Shown one piece after another: positions 1 through 5,973 of a stretch of DNA of 16,157 nt. The stretch is from JALOOE01 sp964423545 (lineage in GTDB: Bacteria; Chloroflexota; Anaerolineae; CG2-30-64-16). A program made the position numbers and the translations under genes. The stretch spans positions 1 to 16,157 of the forward strand of contig CAYRFV010000114.1 of the NCBI GenBank assembly GCA_964423545.1, given 5' to 3'. The notes beneath the pieces are model-generated. The model saw only the letters and a list, made by a program, of their open reading frames with translations. It searched no databases and had not been told where the DNA came from. Position 1 is the stretch's first letter, and the number at the start of each line of letters is the position of its first letter.

Positions 1-493
1 CATCGGCGAACGTGACGGTCGGCTTGTCGCCGGTGAACACCCGCGCCCGGCTCTTACCGAACGACATCGCCTGGTTGTTCGAGCCTTGCGCCTGGCGCAG
101 GATCATCATGAAGAGACCGCCGATAAGCAGCAGCGGCAGAAGCGTGCCCAGAATGGTGAACCAGCCACTGACATCGTTGGGTTGGGCAATCCGAAGCTCT
201 ACCTTGGCGAGCGCCTCCGATGCGACGCCCAACTTCAGCAGGGAGGTCGTGAGGTTGACGCCATCTTCCTTCTGGGAAATGATCGGCTCCCTGTTTTCGG
301 TCGTCTGCACCTGGAGTTGATTGCCCGATACGAGAATCTTGCTGACCTTCCCGCTGTTCACCAGCGAGGCGATCTCGGTCAGCTCCTTTTCAGCCGGACG
401 TTCAGTCGATTGCGTGACGCTATAAAAGAGGGCGGCCACTGCGACAATGATCAGCAGATAGACCAGCCCGTTTCGTCTTAACGTCGAATTCAC
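1..493 (-). CDS. ftsH: ATP-dependent zinc metalloprotease FtsH, N-terminal part (cut by window edge)
   Basis: Only the first 164 codons are inside the window; the AAA+ ATPase and M41 protease domains lie beyond the left edge. FtsH is a membrane-anchored hexameric protease that degrades misfolded membrane proteins and selected cytosolic regulators. Visible are a first membrane helix (about residues 9-26), an extracytoplasmic domain of roughly 85 residues, a second helix (about 110-133), and the junction AMSFGKSRARVF...PTVTFADV that in FtsH leads straight into the AAA+ domain. The start is GTG at 493-491, chosen because GGAGGAG (506-500) sits six bases upstream and the N-terminus MNSTLRRNGLVYLLI fits the family. 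It is transcribed divergently from the B12-riboswitch unit. The family call is firm; completeness of the rest cannot be judged. Confidence 0.95.
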   Translation of the reverse strand, partial: MNSTLRRNGLVYLLIIVAVAALFYSVTQSTERPAEKELTEIASLVNSGKVSKILVSGNQLQVQTTENREPIISQKEDGVNLTTSLLKLGVASEALAKVELRIAQPNDVSGWFTILGTLLPLLLIGGLFMMILRQAQGSNNQAMSFGKSRARVFTGDKPTVTFAD

Positions 494-666
494 GTTACTC
501 TCCTCCCGATTGGCCCGTCCTATGGCCTGGGGCCGCCAGGCATCAGGCCTTGCTCAGCGGAAGGCAACGAAGAGGTGGCGCTTCTGCTCGCAAGCTCTGA
601 TTCTCCCCACCCGGAGCCGATTGTCGAGGGCAGCGATGTTCGGCAGAGGACAGGAATCTTATCGCT

Positions 667-696
667 AGTATAGCAGAAACCTGCGAAACTTGCCAG
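667..696 (-). promoter_or_regulatory. Candidate sigma-70 promoter for ftsH
   Basis: On the minus strand, CTGGCA (696-691) serves as a -35 box and TATACT (672-667) as a -10 box, 18 bp apart. TGC directly precedes the -10, giving an extended -10 (TGn) signature. Transcription would start near 660 and leave a leader of about 165 nt before the GTG of ftsH. That leader contains a 6-bp perfect inverted repeat (525-530 with 536-541) but nothing recognised as a known RNA motif. Called from pattern only. Confidence 0.6.
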
Positions 697-756
697 ACGG
701 CTTGCTTACACTTCTGCTCTCAAATGCAGATGACCAACGCCTCCCTCGCAGAGTTT

Positions 757-785
757 TTGACACCGCGACAGGGCTGTGCTATTCT
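757..785 (+). promoter_or_regulatory. Sigma-70-type promoter of the riboswitch unit
   Basis: A perfect -35 hexamer TTGACA (757-762) is followed, after exactly 17 bp, by TATTCT (780-785), which matches the -10 consensus at four of six positions. The predicted start near 791-793 lies about ten bases before the cobalamin riboswitch fold, which is the expected arrangement. It is divergent from the ftsH promoter, with the two -35 boxes about 60 bp apart. Confidence 0.75.
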
Positions 786-802
786 GGCTATAACTGTATA
801 TA

Positions 803-938
803 GAAGCGCAGGAAGGTGGGGGAAGCCGGTGCGAGGCCGGCGCTGTCCCGCAACTGTGTGGCTTACGAGCGCAACTCCTGAGCCAAGCCAGGTTACCCGC
901 TTTTGCGTGTTCTTGACGACCTTCGCGGCAAAGGACGT
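803..938 (+). ncRNA. Cobalamin (adenosylcobalamin-type) riboswitch
   Basis: The conserved core GGGGGAAGCCGGTG (818-831) ... CCGGCGCTGTCCCGCAACTG (837-856) matches the cobalamin aptamer signature, and GAGCCAAGCCAGGTTACCCG (880-899) corresponds to the B12 box. Bases 806-810 can pair with 904-908 as a P1 closing stem. Bases 825-829 pair with 837-841 as P5, leaving loop TGCGAGG. A separate hairpin, 916-923 with 931-938 (ACG, A.A mismatch, then CCTT with AAGG, A, CGT), stands where P13 of the kissing-loop platform is expected. Its loop CGCGGCA has only short complementarity to the P5 loop. These riboswitches usually repress B12 synthesis or uptake genes when the cofactor is abundant. A terminator follows at 969-1000, so control is probably by transcription attenuation. 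Exact 5' and 3' limits are approximate. Confidence 0.9.
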
Positions 939-968
939 AGGAACCAATTCTTAGAGAGTTGTCTCCCA

Positions 969-1000
969 TCCCTTGCCGTCAGGCAGGGGACTTCTTTTTT
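969..1000 (+). terminator. Intrinsic terminator of the riboswitch expression platform
   Basis: Bases 969-977 pair with 982-990 (nine pairs including one G-U) around the tetraloop GTCA, followed by CTTCTTTTTT (991-1000). It lies between the aptamer and the first start codon. Bases 961-966 (GTCTCC) could alternatively pair with 986-991, opening the terminator stem, which makes them a candidate antiterminator strand. The terminator pattern is seen directly; its B12-dependent switching is inferred. Confidence 0.85.
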
Positions 1001-1022
1001 GCTATCAGGGATGTTGGCGGAA

Positions 1023-1712
1023 ATGTCGCACTGGCTTTCAATTCTCATCGCGCTCGTTTTGGTGAGTGGCGCGTTGGCGATGCCGATCAGCGCCCAGATG
1101 GGCGGTGAGACCAACGCCGTGTCGACATCCTCGCCCGTACAGACGCCCGCTCTCCCGCCCACGATCGCACCGCCGCCTCGACGGACGCCCAGCCCTGTGC
1201 CGCACAAGCAGGTTGGGCTGGTGATTGGCTTTCCCGACGGGCAGGAGCACCTGGAGATCGTGACTGCACCGATGACGGCAACCACATTCGAAGTGCTGCA
1301 ATCGGCCAAAATCGTGCTGGTCAGCCAAAACACGATCTACGGCCCGGCGATTTGCGCCATCAACGATGTTGGGTGTCCGGCAAGCAACTGCTTCTGCGAT
1401 CCTGAGCATTTCTGGGCTTATTATCACCTCGATGCAACAAACCGAACGTGGGTGGCGGCGGAGGAAGGGGTCGGAACCAACGTGCCAGCAGGGGGCGCCG
1501 TGGAAGGATTCGCCTGGAGCGGATTGGGCGCCGGCGCCGTCAAGCCACCTGTCTACACCTTCGGCGATATCGTGGCAAAGACAACAGGAATGCCGTTCGG
1601 CATCCCTGAGCCGGCGACCATTCTGCTGCTCGGTGCAGGGTTAGGCGGATTGGCCGGATATGTGCGCTTCGCTCAGGCGCGCCGCAGAACGCTCCGTTCG
1701 ACGGAGACCTGA
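1023..1712 (+). CDS. Secreted PEP-CTERM-anchored protein with transcobalamin-beta-like (DUF4430-type) domain
   Basis: First gene after the B12 riboswitch; 229 residues. A signal peptide (1-25, ending ...MPISAQ) is followed by a Pro/Thr-rich spacer (about 30-62) and a globular domain (about 63-185). That domain has C111, C118, the pair C123-F-C125, FWAYY (130-134), a Trp at 143, and G-rich positions ending in PPVYTFGDI. This pattern resembles the cobalamin-binding beta domain of transcobalamin/DUF4430 proteins, and it is repeated in the next gene. The C-terminus has a canonical PEP-CTERM signal: PEP at 195-197, a hydrophobic helix, then a basic RFAQARRR tail; the family role of that signal is exosortase processing. 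An upstream ATG at 1011 would add four residues (MLAE), but the AGGG before it abuts the codon, so 1023 is preferred. B12 or cobamide binding is inferred from fold resemblance and riboswitch control. No exosortase gene is in the window. Confidence 0.7.
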   Translation: MSHWLSILIALVLVSGALAMPISAQMGGETNAVSTSSPVQTPALPPTIAPPPRRTPSPVPHKQVGLVIGFPDGQEHLEIVTAPMTATTFEVLQSAKIVLVSQNTIYGPAICAINDVGCPASNCFCDPEHFWAYYHLDATNRTWVAAEEGVGTNVPAGGAVEGFAWSGLGAGAVKPPVYTFGDIVAKTTGMPFGIPEPATILLLGAGLGGLAGYVRFAQARRRTLRSTET

Positions 1713-1727
1713 AGGATAGCTGCTACT

Positions 1728-3140
1728 GTGGGACGTTTTCTCTCGATCGTGTTTTTCGTGGCGGCGCTGATCACCCTCTTCCCTGCGCCCATCAGTGCAC
1801 AGGGCGGTGACAATCGGGCGGCCATCCTGGTTAGCTACGACAGCAGTCGGGTCTACACCAAATGCGTGGCTTTTTCCGAAGCAGAGATCACCGGCGAACA
1901 ACTGCTGAAACGCACGGGATTGCTGACCGTCATGGACTTCAGTTACGGCATGGGTGCTGCCATATGCAGCATCGGGGGGGTGGGCTGCGCATACCCAAAG
2001 GAGCATTGTTTCTGCAAGTGCCAGGGTGATTCGTGCGAATTCTGGTCATACTACGCCTGGAATGGCAATGCGTGGCAGTTCCTTTCAGTGGGCGCCAGCA
2101 ACCACAAGATCGGAAACGGGGCGCTGGTGGGATGGACGTGGGGTAAGGGAAGTGTCGCTGTCGGCGGTGTGATTCCGCCTGCCGTAACCTTCGATCAGAT
2201 CTGCGCGGCCCCCACCGCAACGCCGACCGTCACAGCCACGACGACGCCGACGGCGACGCGAATGCCAACGAATACACCCACCCAGACGGCCGTTCCGACA
2301 CCCACCGGCACAGCGGCGCTGGCGAGCCAGTCCGGATCGACGCCTCCTCCCTCTGGCAGCCCTCCTGACGTGCAGTTCACGGCGGCTGCCAGCACACTCG
2401 AGGTGGGCGCGTGCACCGTGCTGCAATGGGTCACCTGGAATGCTCAACAGGTCACACTCGACAGCTCGGTGGTGGCTGGTCAGGATCGTCGTGAGGTGTG
2501 TCCGCAGCGCACCCAGCGTTTCGTGTTGACTGCGACCAACGCCTCCGGGCAGGCGCAGCAGGAGCTGATGATCCATGTTGCGAACTCCGTCCCCGGCCTG
2601 CCGACGCAGCCCGCGCAGCCTCGCACCCCCCCTGCAACCGCTCTAGGCTCAAATAGTCAGACCTCTCCGTTGCCGACCCCCATCGTCACGAGGCCGGCGC
2701 CGAATCCTGTTGTGGCGGCTCCGCTGCCACAACCACCCGCTCAACCAGCGCCGAATGCGGCGTCCCTTGTCATGGCGGCCCAGGCCAAGTCGATCCCCGT
2801 CGAGACGCCCACCGGGATTGGCGCCGCAACCGTTGTCGCCACGCGAGGCTTGCGTCTCATGCCGACGCTGACGCCGTCGCCGACGCGACCGCTTGCCCGC
2901 AAGCAGGCCGCAGGAGGCCTGGCGACGCCCACGCCGCTCCTGGTGGCGCGTGTCGAGACGGCGGGCGATTCCGCTCAGCTCGGCCTAGATGCCTCTGCGC
3001 CCCGGTCACGGGATGCCTCGACTCCCGATCGCGTCTTCAATAGGGCGCTGCTGCCGCGTTATGGCGTCTACGTGCTGATGGTGGCAACACTGGTCGGTGC
3101 TGCTGCCTTTGTGACGCACAGAAAGCAGCGCAATGCATAA
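1728..3140 (+). CDS. Secreted, membrane-anchored protein: transcobalamin-beta-like domain, Thr/Pro linker, Ig-like domain, C-terminal helix
   Basis: 470 residues, starting at GTG 15 bp after the previous stop with AAGGAT upstream, so probably co-translated. Order of parts: signal peptide (1-25, ending PISAQ); a cysteine-rich domain (about 28-160) paralogous to the preceding protein, sharing AIC.I..VGC, CFC (94-96), FW.YY (105-109), G..G..WG and PP.VTF; a Thr/Pro repeat linker (about 161-210); an Ig-like beta domain (about 214-285) with C229 and C258 and the LQWVTWNAQQVTL pattern common in Chloroflexota exoproteins; a long low-complexity Pro/Thr/Ala stretch; and a membrane helix (about 448-463) with the basic tail HRKQRNA. 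It has extra cysteines (C46, C98, C103, C159) absent from its paralogue. Unlike that protein it lacks a PEP motif, so it is probably held by a plain transmembrane tail. It probably displays the ligand-binding domain at the cell surface as a partner of the ECF T component downstream; this role is inferred. Confidence 0.7.
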   Translation: MGRFLSIVFFVAALITLFPAPISAQGGDNRAAILVSYDSSRVYTKCVAFSEAEITGEQLLKRTGLLTVMDFSYGMGAAICSIGGVGCAYPKEHCFCKCQGDSCEFWSYYAWNGNAWQFLSVGASNHKIGNGALVGWTWGKGSVAVGGVIPPAVTFDQICAAPTATPTVTATTTPTATRMPTNTPTQTAVPTPTGTAALASQSGSTPPPSGSPPDVQFTAAASTLEVGACTVLQWVTWNAQQVTLDSSVVAGQDRREVCPQRTQRFVLTATNASGQAQQELMIHVANSVPGLPTQPAQPRTPPATALGSNSQTSPLPTPIVTRPAPNPVVAAPLPQPPAQPAPNAASLVMAAQAKSIPVETPTGIGAATVVATRGLRLMPTLTPSPTRPLARKQAAGGLATPTPLLVARVETAGDSAQLGLDASAPRSRDASTPDRVFNRALLPRYGVYVLMVATLVGAAAFVTHRKQRNA

Positions 3141-3148
3141 GGCATGAT

Positions 3149-3184
3149 GGAAAAGCGCCGCTTTCCGAGCGCAGACCGCTTTCC
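3149..3184 (+). repeat. Short inverted/direct repeat before the ECF T gene
   Basis: GGAAAAGCG (3149-3157) can pair with CGCTTTCC at 3159-3166 or with an identical copy at 3177-3184, giving two mutually exclusive small hairpins in the 77-bp gap before the TTG start. There is no T-run, so it is not an intrinsic terminator. It could affect RNA stability or translation, or be chance. Confidence 0.35.
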
Positions 3185-3217
3185 AGGGAAACAGGCGCGC
3201 CTTGCGCTGCGCCCATC

Positions 3218-4270
3218 TTGCCGAAGGACGCGTGGACGATCAGCACGTTTCATCCCTACGCCTGGTGCGCCTGGCTGGCCGCAGCGGCGCTGCCGGCTCT
3301 CCTCACGCGCAATCCACTTTACTTGAGCCTGACCCTGCTTGCTGTCGGCGTGGTCTACAATGCATTGGGCCGTCGCAGCCCGCTTGCGCGCAACTGGTGG
3401 GCCTTCGTGCGCTTCAGCGCCTTACTCTGGCTCTTGACCATCCCGTTCGTGGCGTTGCTGAATCACCACGGCTCGATCGTGCTGTTTCACCTCCCTGCTC
3501 ACTGGCCACTGATTGGCGGACCGGTCACCCTCGAAGCCTTGCTCTATGGACTGACGGGCGGCCTGGCGCTGGTCACGCTCCTGCTTGCCTTCGCCGTCTT
3601 CAACGTGGCCGTCGACCAGGCGCGGCTGCTGCGCATGACGCCCGGCTTCGTTTATCAGGCAGGCGTGGTGGCTGGAATTGCCGTGGCGTTTGTGCCGCAG
3701 ATGGTGGTGACCTGGGCGGCGATACGCGAGGCGCAACAGGTGCGCGGCCACCAGGTGCGGGGCGTGCGTGACTTGCTGCCGCTCCTCATGCCGCTGCTCG
3801 TTACGGCCCTGGAGCGCGCCATGCAGCTCGCTGAGTCGATGGAGGCACGCGGCTTTGGTGGGCAGCTGGTCACGGCAACGACTGCAGAGCGGCAGCGCAA
3901 CCAGGCGATCTTGCTGGCAGGACTCGGCATGCTCGGTGCAGGCGTCGCCGGCCTGGGTTTCTGGACACGGCAGCCCTGGCTCGCCGGCGCACTCCTGACC
4001 GGAGGAGGCGCACTGCTGATCTGGAGCTTCTGGGATCAGGGCCGGCGCGTGAAGCGCAGCCGCTACCACCGCTGGGTGTGGACCCGCACCGATCGCGCCG
4101 TGTTGATCATCAGCTTGGTCGCTGCCAGCGTCTGGCTGCTGGTGATGTTGACCCGACCGGACTGGCTGTTCTACTACCCCTATCCGCCCTATTCGCCGTG
4201 GCCAGCGTTCGAACCGGTATTGGGCGGCGCCATCTTGCTGGTGGCTGCTCCCGCGTTGGCGCTGCGCTGA
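3218..4270 (+). CDS. ecfT: Energy-coupling factor (ECF) transporter T component, EcfT/CbiQ family
   Basis: A multi-helix membrane protein of about 350 residues. T components couple two cytoplasmic ATPases to a substrate-binding S component for vitamin or metal uptake. The two diagnostic coupling-helix motifs are present: IREAQQVRG (169-177, an Ala-Arg-Gly type box with V for A) and SMEARGFG (207-214). The N-terminal FHPYAW...TRNPLYL segment also fits the family. About 130 residues with further helices (about 230-350) follow the usual EcfT core, so the protein is longer than typical. The only start in frame after the previous gene is TTG at 3218; it has no good ribosome-binding site, and the frame stays open upstream into the previous gene, so the N-terminus is uncertain. 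Position behind the B12 riboswitch suggests a cobamide, cobalt or B12-precursor substrate. No S or A subunit is encoded here. Confidence 0.85.
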   Translation: MPKDAWTISTFHPYAWCAWLAAAALPALLTRNPLYLSLTLLAVGVVYNALGRRSPLARNWWAFVRFSALLWLLTIPFVALLNHHGSIVLFHLPAHWPLIGGPVTLEALLYGLTGGLALVTLLLAFAVFNVAVDQARLLRMTPGFVYQAGVVAGIAVAFVPQMVVTWAAIREAQQVRGHQVRGVRDLLPLLMPLLVTALERAMQLAESMEARGFGGQLVTATTAERQRNQAILLAGLGMLGAGVAGLGFWTRQPWLAGALLTGGGALLIWSFWDQGRRVKRSRYHRWVWTRTDRAVLIISLVAASVWLLVMLTRPDWLFYYPYPPYSPWPAFEPVLGGAILLVAAPALALR

Positions 4271-4304
4271 TTGTGGGAGGAACTTCGGCCCCAGGAGGGA
4301 AGGG

Positions 4305-4844
4305 ATGTCCCGCACAATCTGGAATGTGTTGATTGGCGTCCTACTGATCGTCGGTGCGGCATGGGTTTGGGCCGGTCGCGCACCGCCAGACGCAACTGCG
4401 GCGAGCGGAAGCGGTCTTCCTCCTGCGCCGGCCGTAGGTCATCCGGCGCCCGATTTCGTGCTGCCTACGGTGACCGGCGAGACAGTCGCCTTGTCTGCAC
4501 TGCGCGGCAGGCCGGTCGTGCTCAACTTCTGGGCGACCTGGTGTCCCCCATGCCGCGCTGAACTGCCTGAGCTTCAGGCGGCGAGCCAGCGATATGCGGG
4601 GCAACTGGAGATCATCGGTGTGAATCAGGCGGAACCGGCCGCCGGCGTGGGCGGGTTTGCCCAGGACATGGGCCTGACCTTCCCGATTCCGCTGGACGCG
4701 CGCGGCGAGGTCAGCCGGCAGTATGCCGTGCGCAGCTTGCCCACAACCTTCTTCATTGACCGGGCCGGCATCATCCGTCGCATACAGAGCGGTCCTCTGA
4801 CCGAGGCGACCCTGGCGCAGGCCCTGCGCACCGTTTATCCTTGA
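4305..4844 (+). CDS. TlpA/ResA-like membrane-anchored thioredoxin
   Basis: 179 residues; ATG preceded by AGGAGG (4293-4298), six bases away. A single N-terminal signal anchor (about 5-23) and a short Ala/Pro-rich spacer place the thioredoxin domain outside the membrane. Family features are GHPAPDFVLPT (45-55), the redox site WCPPC with C80 and C83, and the cis-proline loop SLPTTFFID (P146). Such proteins reduce or shuffle disulfides of exported proteins, classically in cytochrome c maturation, but no cytochrome maturation genes are nearby. It follows the ECF T gene by 34 bp and precedes the Lgt-like gene by 85 bp. Since the two secreted proteins upstream are cysteine-rich, they are possible clients (inference). 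Confidence 0.9.
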   Translation: MSRTIWNVLIGVLLIVGAAWVWAGRAPPDATAASGSGLPPAPAVGHPAPDFVLPTVTGETVALSALRGRPVVLNFWATWCPPCRAELPELQAASQRYAGQLEIIGVNQAEPAAGVGGFAQDMGLTFPIPLDARGEVSRQYAVRSLPTTFFIDRAGIIRRIQSGPLTEATLAQALRTVYP

Positions 4845-4929
4845 AGCACGGCCCGGGTTCGGCGATAGTGCAGAGCGCTCCGCAATCCTCAGCCGGCTGC
4901 TTCAGCGTCTTCGACCGAAGGGTGTCGAC

Positions 4930-5682
4930 ATGCTCCCTATCCTGCAGATCGGTCCTCTCGCCCTTCCCACGCACCCACTTTCGCTGTTGTTGGCCTTCTG
5001 GGTGGGTCTGGCGATCAGTGCGCGGGTTGCGCGTCGCCTGGACGTAGACGGCGACGCCATCTGGAATGCCGGCCTGGCCGGGTTGCTGGCCATGGTCATT
5101 GCCGGCCGGCTGGCGCATGTGGTCGCCTTCTGGCCCGCCTATCGACTCCAGTCGATCGAGATCGTCGGGATGAACAATCAGGCGTTCCTTTGGGCGCCAG
5201 GGGGCGTGGCGGGCCTGCTTGTGGCTGCGTGGTACATCCATCGGCGCAGATTGCCCTGGTCCCGCGTGCTTGACGCAGCCACCCCGGGTGCGCTCGTTGG
5301 GCTGGTTGTCGCCAACCTGGGCGCGCTGTTGGCCGGCAATGGCGCCGGTGCGGCGTCCGAATTGCCCTGGGCAGTGGACCTCTGGGGGGTGCGGCGCCAT
5401 CCGGTGCAGATCTACGCCGCGCTGGGCGAGCTGATCACCCTGGGGGCTGTGCTATGGGCGTTGCGTAAGCCGGTGCAGCCCGGCGTCGCGGCACTGGTTG
5501 GATTGCTCGGTTGGGGACTGACGAACCTGCTGATCGAGCCATTCCGTGTTGAGAGCGCGACCCTCGCAGCCGGCCTCAGGACCTGGCAGGTCGCCGGTCT
5601 GGCCGCCGCGTTGGCGGCCATGTGGGGGCTGCGACAAAGAACGGCCTCGATCGATCCAGACCGGGGCAAAGAATCATCCTGA
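4930..5682 (+). CDS. Lgt-family membrane protein lacking key catalytic residues
   Basis: 250 residues, about seven hydrophobic segments; ATG with AAGGGTG a few bases upstream. The architecture follows prolipoprotein diacylglyceryl transferase: N-terminal IGPLALPTHPLSLLL, AGRLAHVV (58-65), a Gly-rich segment WAPGGVAGLL (88-97), RRRLPW (105-110), RRHPVQIYAAL (155-165) and IEPFRVES (202-209). The signature positions are altered. The conserved GGMSFHGG region reads APGGVAG, so the catalytic His of E. coli Lgt (H103) appears replaced by Pro. The RIGNF motif reads NLGAL (129-133), replacing the essential Arg143 and Asn146 equivalents. It is therefore probably not an active lipoprotein diacylglyceryl transferase but a paralogue of unknown role. 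It ends 6 bp from the convergent PqqD gene. Pairing with a thioredoxin suggests a membrane redox or maturation partner, which is only a guess. Confidence 0.75.
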   Translation: MLPILQIGPLALPTHPLSLLLAFWVGLAISARVARRLDVDGDAIWNAGLAGLLAMVIAGRLAHVVAFWPAYRLQSIEIVGMNNQAFLWAPGGVAGLLVAAWYIHRRRLPWSRVLDAATPGALVGLVVANLGALLAGNGAGAASELPWAVDLWGVRRHPVQIYAALGELITLGAVLWALRKPVQPGVAALVGLLGWGLTNLLIEPFRVESATLAAGLRTWQVAGLAAALAAMWGLRQRTASIDPDRGKESS

Positions 5683-5688
5683 CGGGGA

Positions 5689-5973
5689 TCACCGGCCGAC
5701 GAACAGGGCGTTCCGGCGCACGAGCTCATTGCAGAAAGCGAGCGTGTCGGCCCGGGCGCGCGCAGCATCGATGGCATATTCGCTTGCGATGCAGCCGGCC
5801 AGTTCCGCCACTGTGCGCCGACCGTCTATCAACTCCCAGATGCGCGCCCCCGTGGGGTTGAGCACTCGCACCATCCCTTGCCTGGCGTCGACCAACACCG
5901 CCTCGCCATCCACTAGGCGGCTGACGATGCCCGGCGCATGCGCCACCGTGTCGGTAAGCTCCATCTCTACCAT
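5689..5973 (-). CDS. PqqD-family protein (RiPP-recognition-element fold)
   Basis: 94 residues. The segment VRVLNPTGARIWELIDGRRT followed by VAELAGCIASEYAID matches the PqqD family, a small winged-helix fold that binds precursor peptides in PQQ and other RiPP pathways and also occurs outside them. The start ATG overlaps the end of the HprK-related kinase gene by 7 bp, so the two are translationally coupled. No radical-SAM enzyme, precursor peptide or export ABC transporter is seen next to it, so a RiPP pathway cannot be claimed. It is the last gene of the leftward operon. The family call is good; function is open. Confidence 0.85.
   Translation of the reverse strand: MVEMELTDTVAHAPGIVSRLVDGEAVLVDARQGMVRVLNPTGARIWELIDGRRTVAELAGCIASEYAIDAARARADTLAFCNELVRRNALFVGR

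Noticed and set aside
2212..2330. Repetitive ACG/CCG-rich DNA that could be taken for a tandem repeat element
   Set aside because: It encodes the Thr/Pro linker of the second surface protein in frame. The repetition follows from codon content and shows no spacer-repeat or mobile-element structure.
3144..3326. A short plus-strand open frame beginning ATGATG between the second surface protein and the ECF T gene
   Set aside because: Most of it overlaps the ECF T gene in another frame and the translation resembles no protein. It was considered as a frameshifted start of the T component, but nothing supports that.
3422..4315. A 297-codon open frame on the minus strand
   Set aside because: It is antisense to the ECF T gene with its diagnostic motifs. 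The product is low-complexity, rich in His, Gln and Arg, with no family resemblance.
5683..5688. A shared bidirectional terminator between the convergent Lgt-like and PqqD genes
   Set aside because: Only six bases separate the stop codons, and no hairpin followed by a T-run is visible on either strand there.
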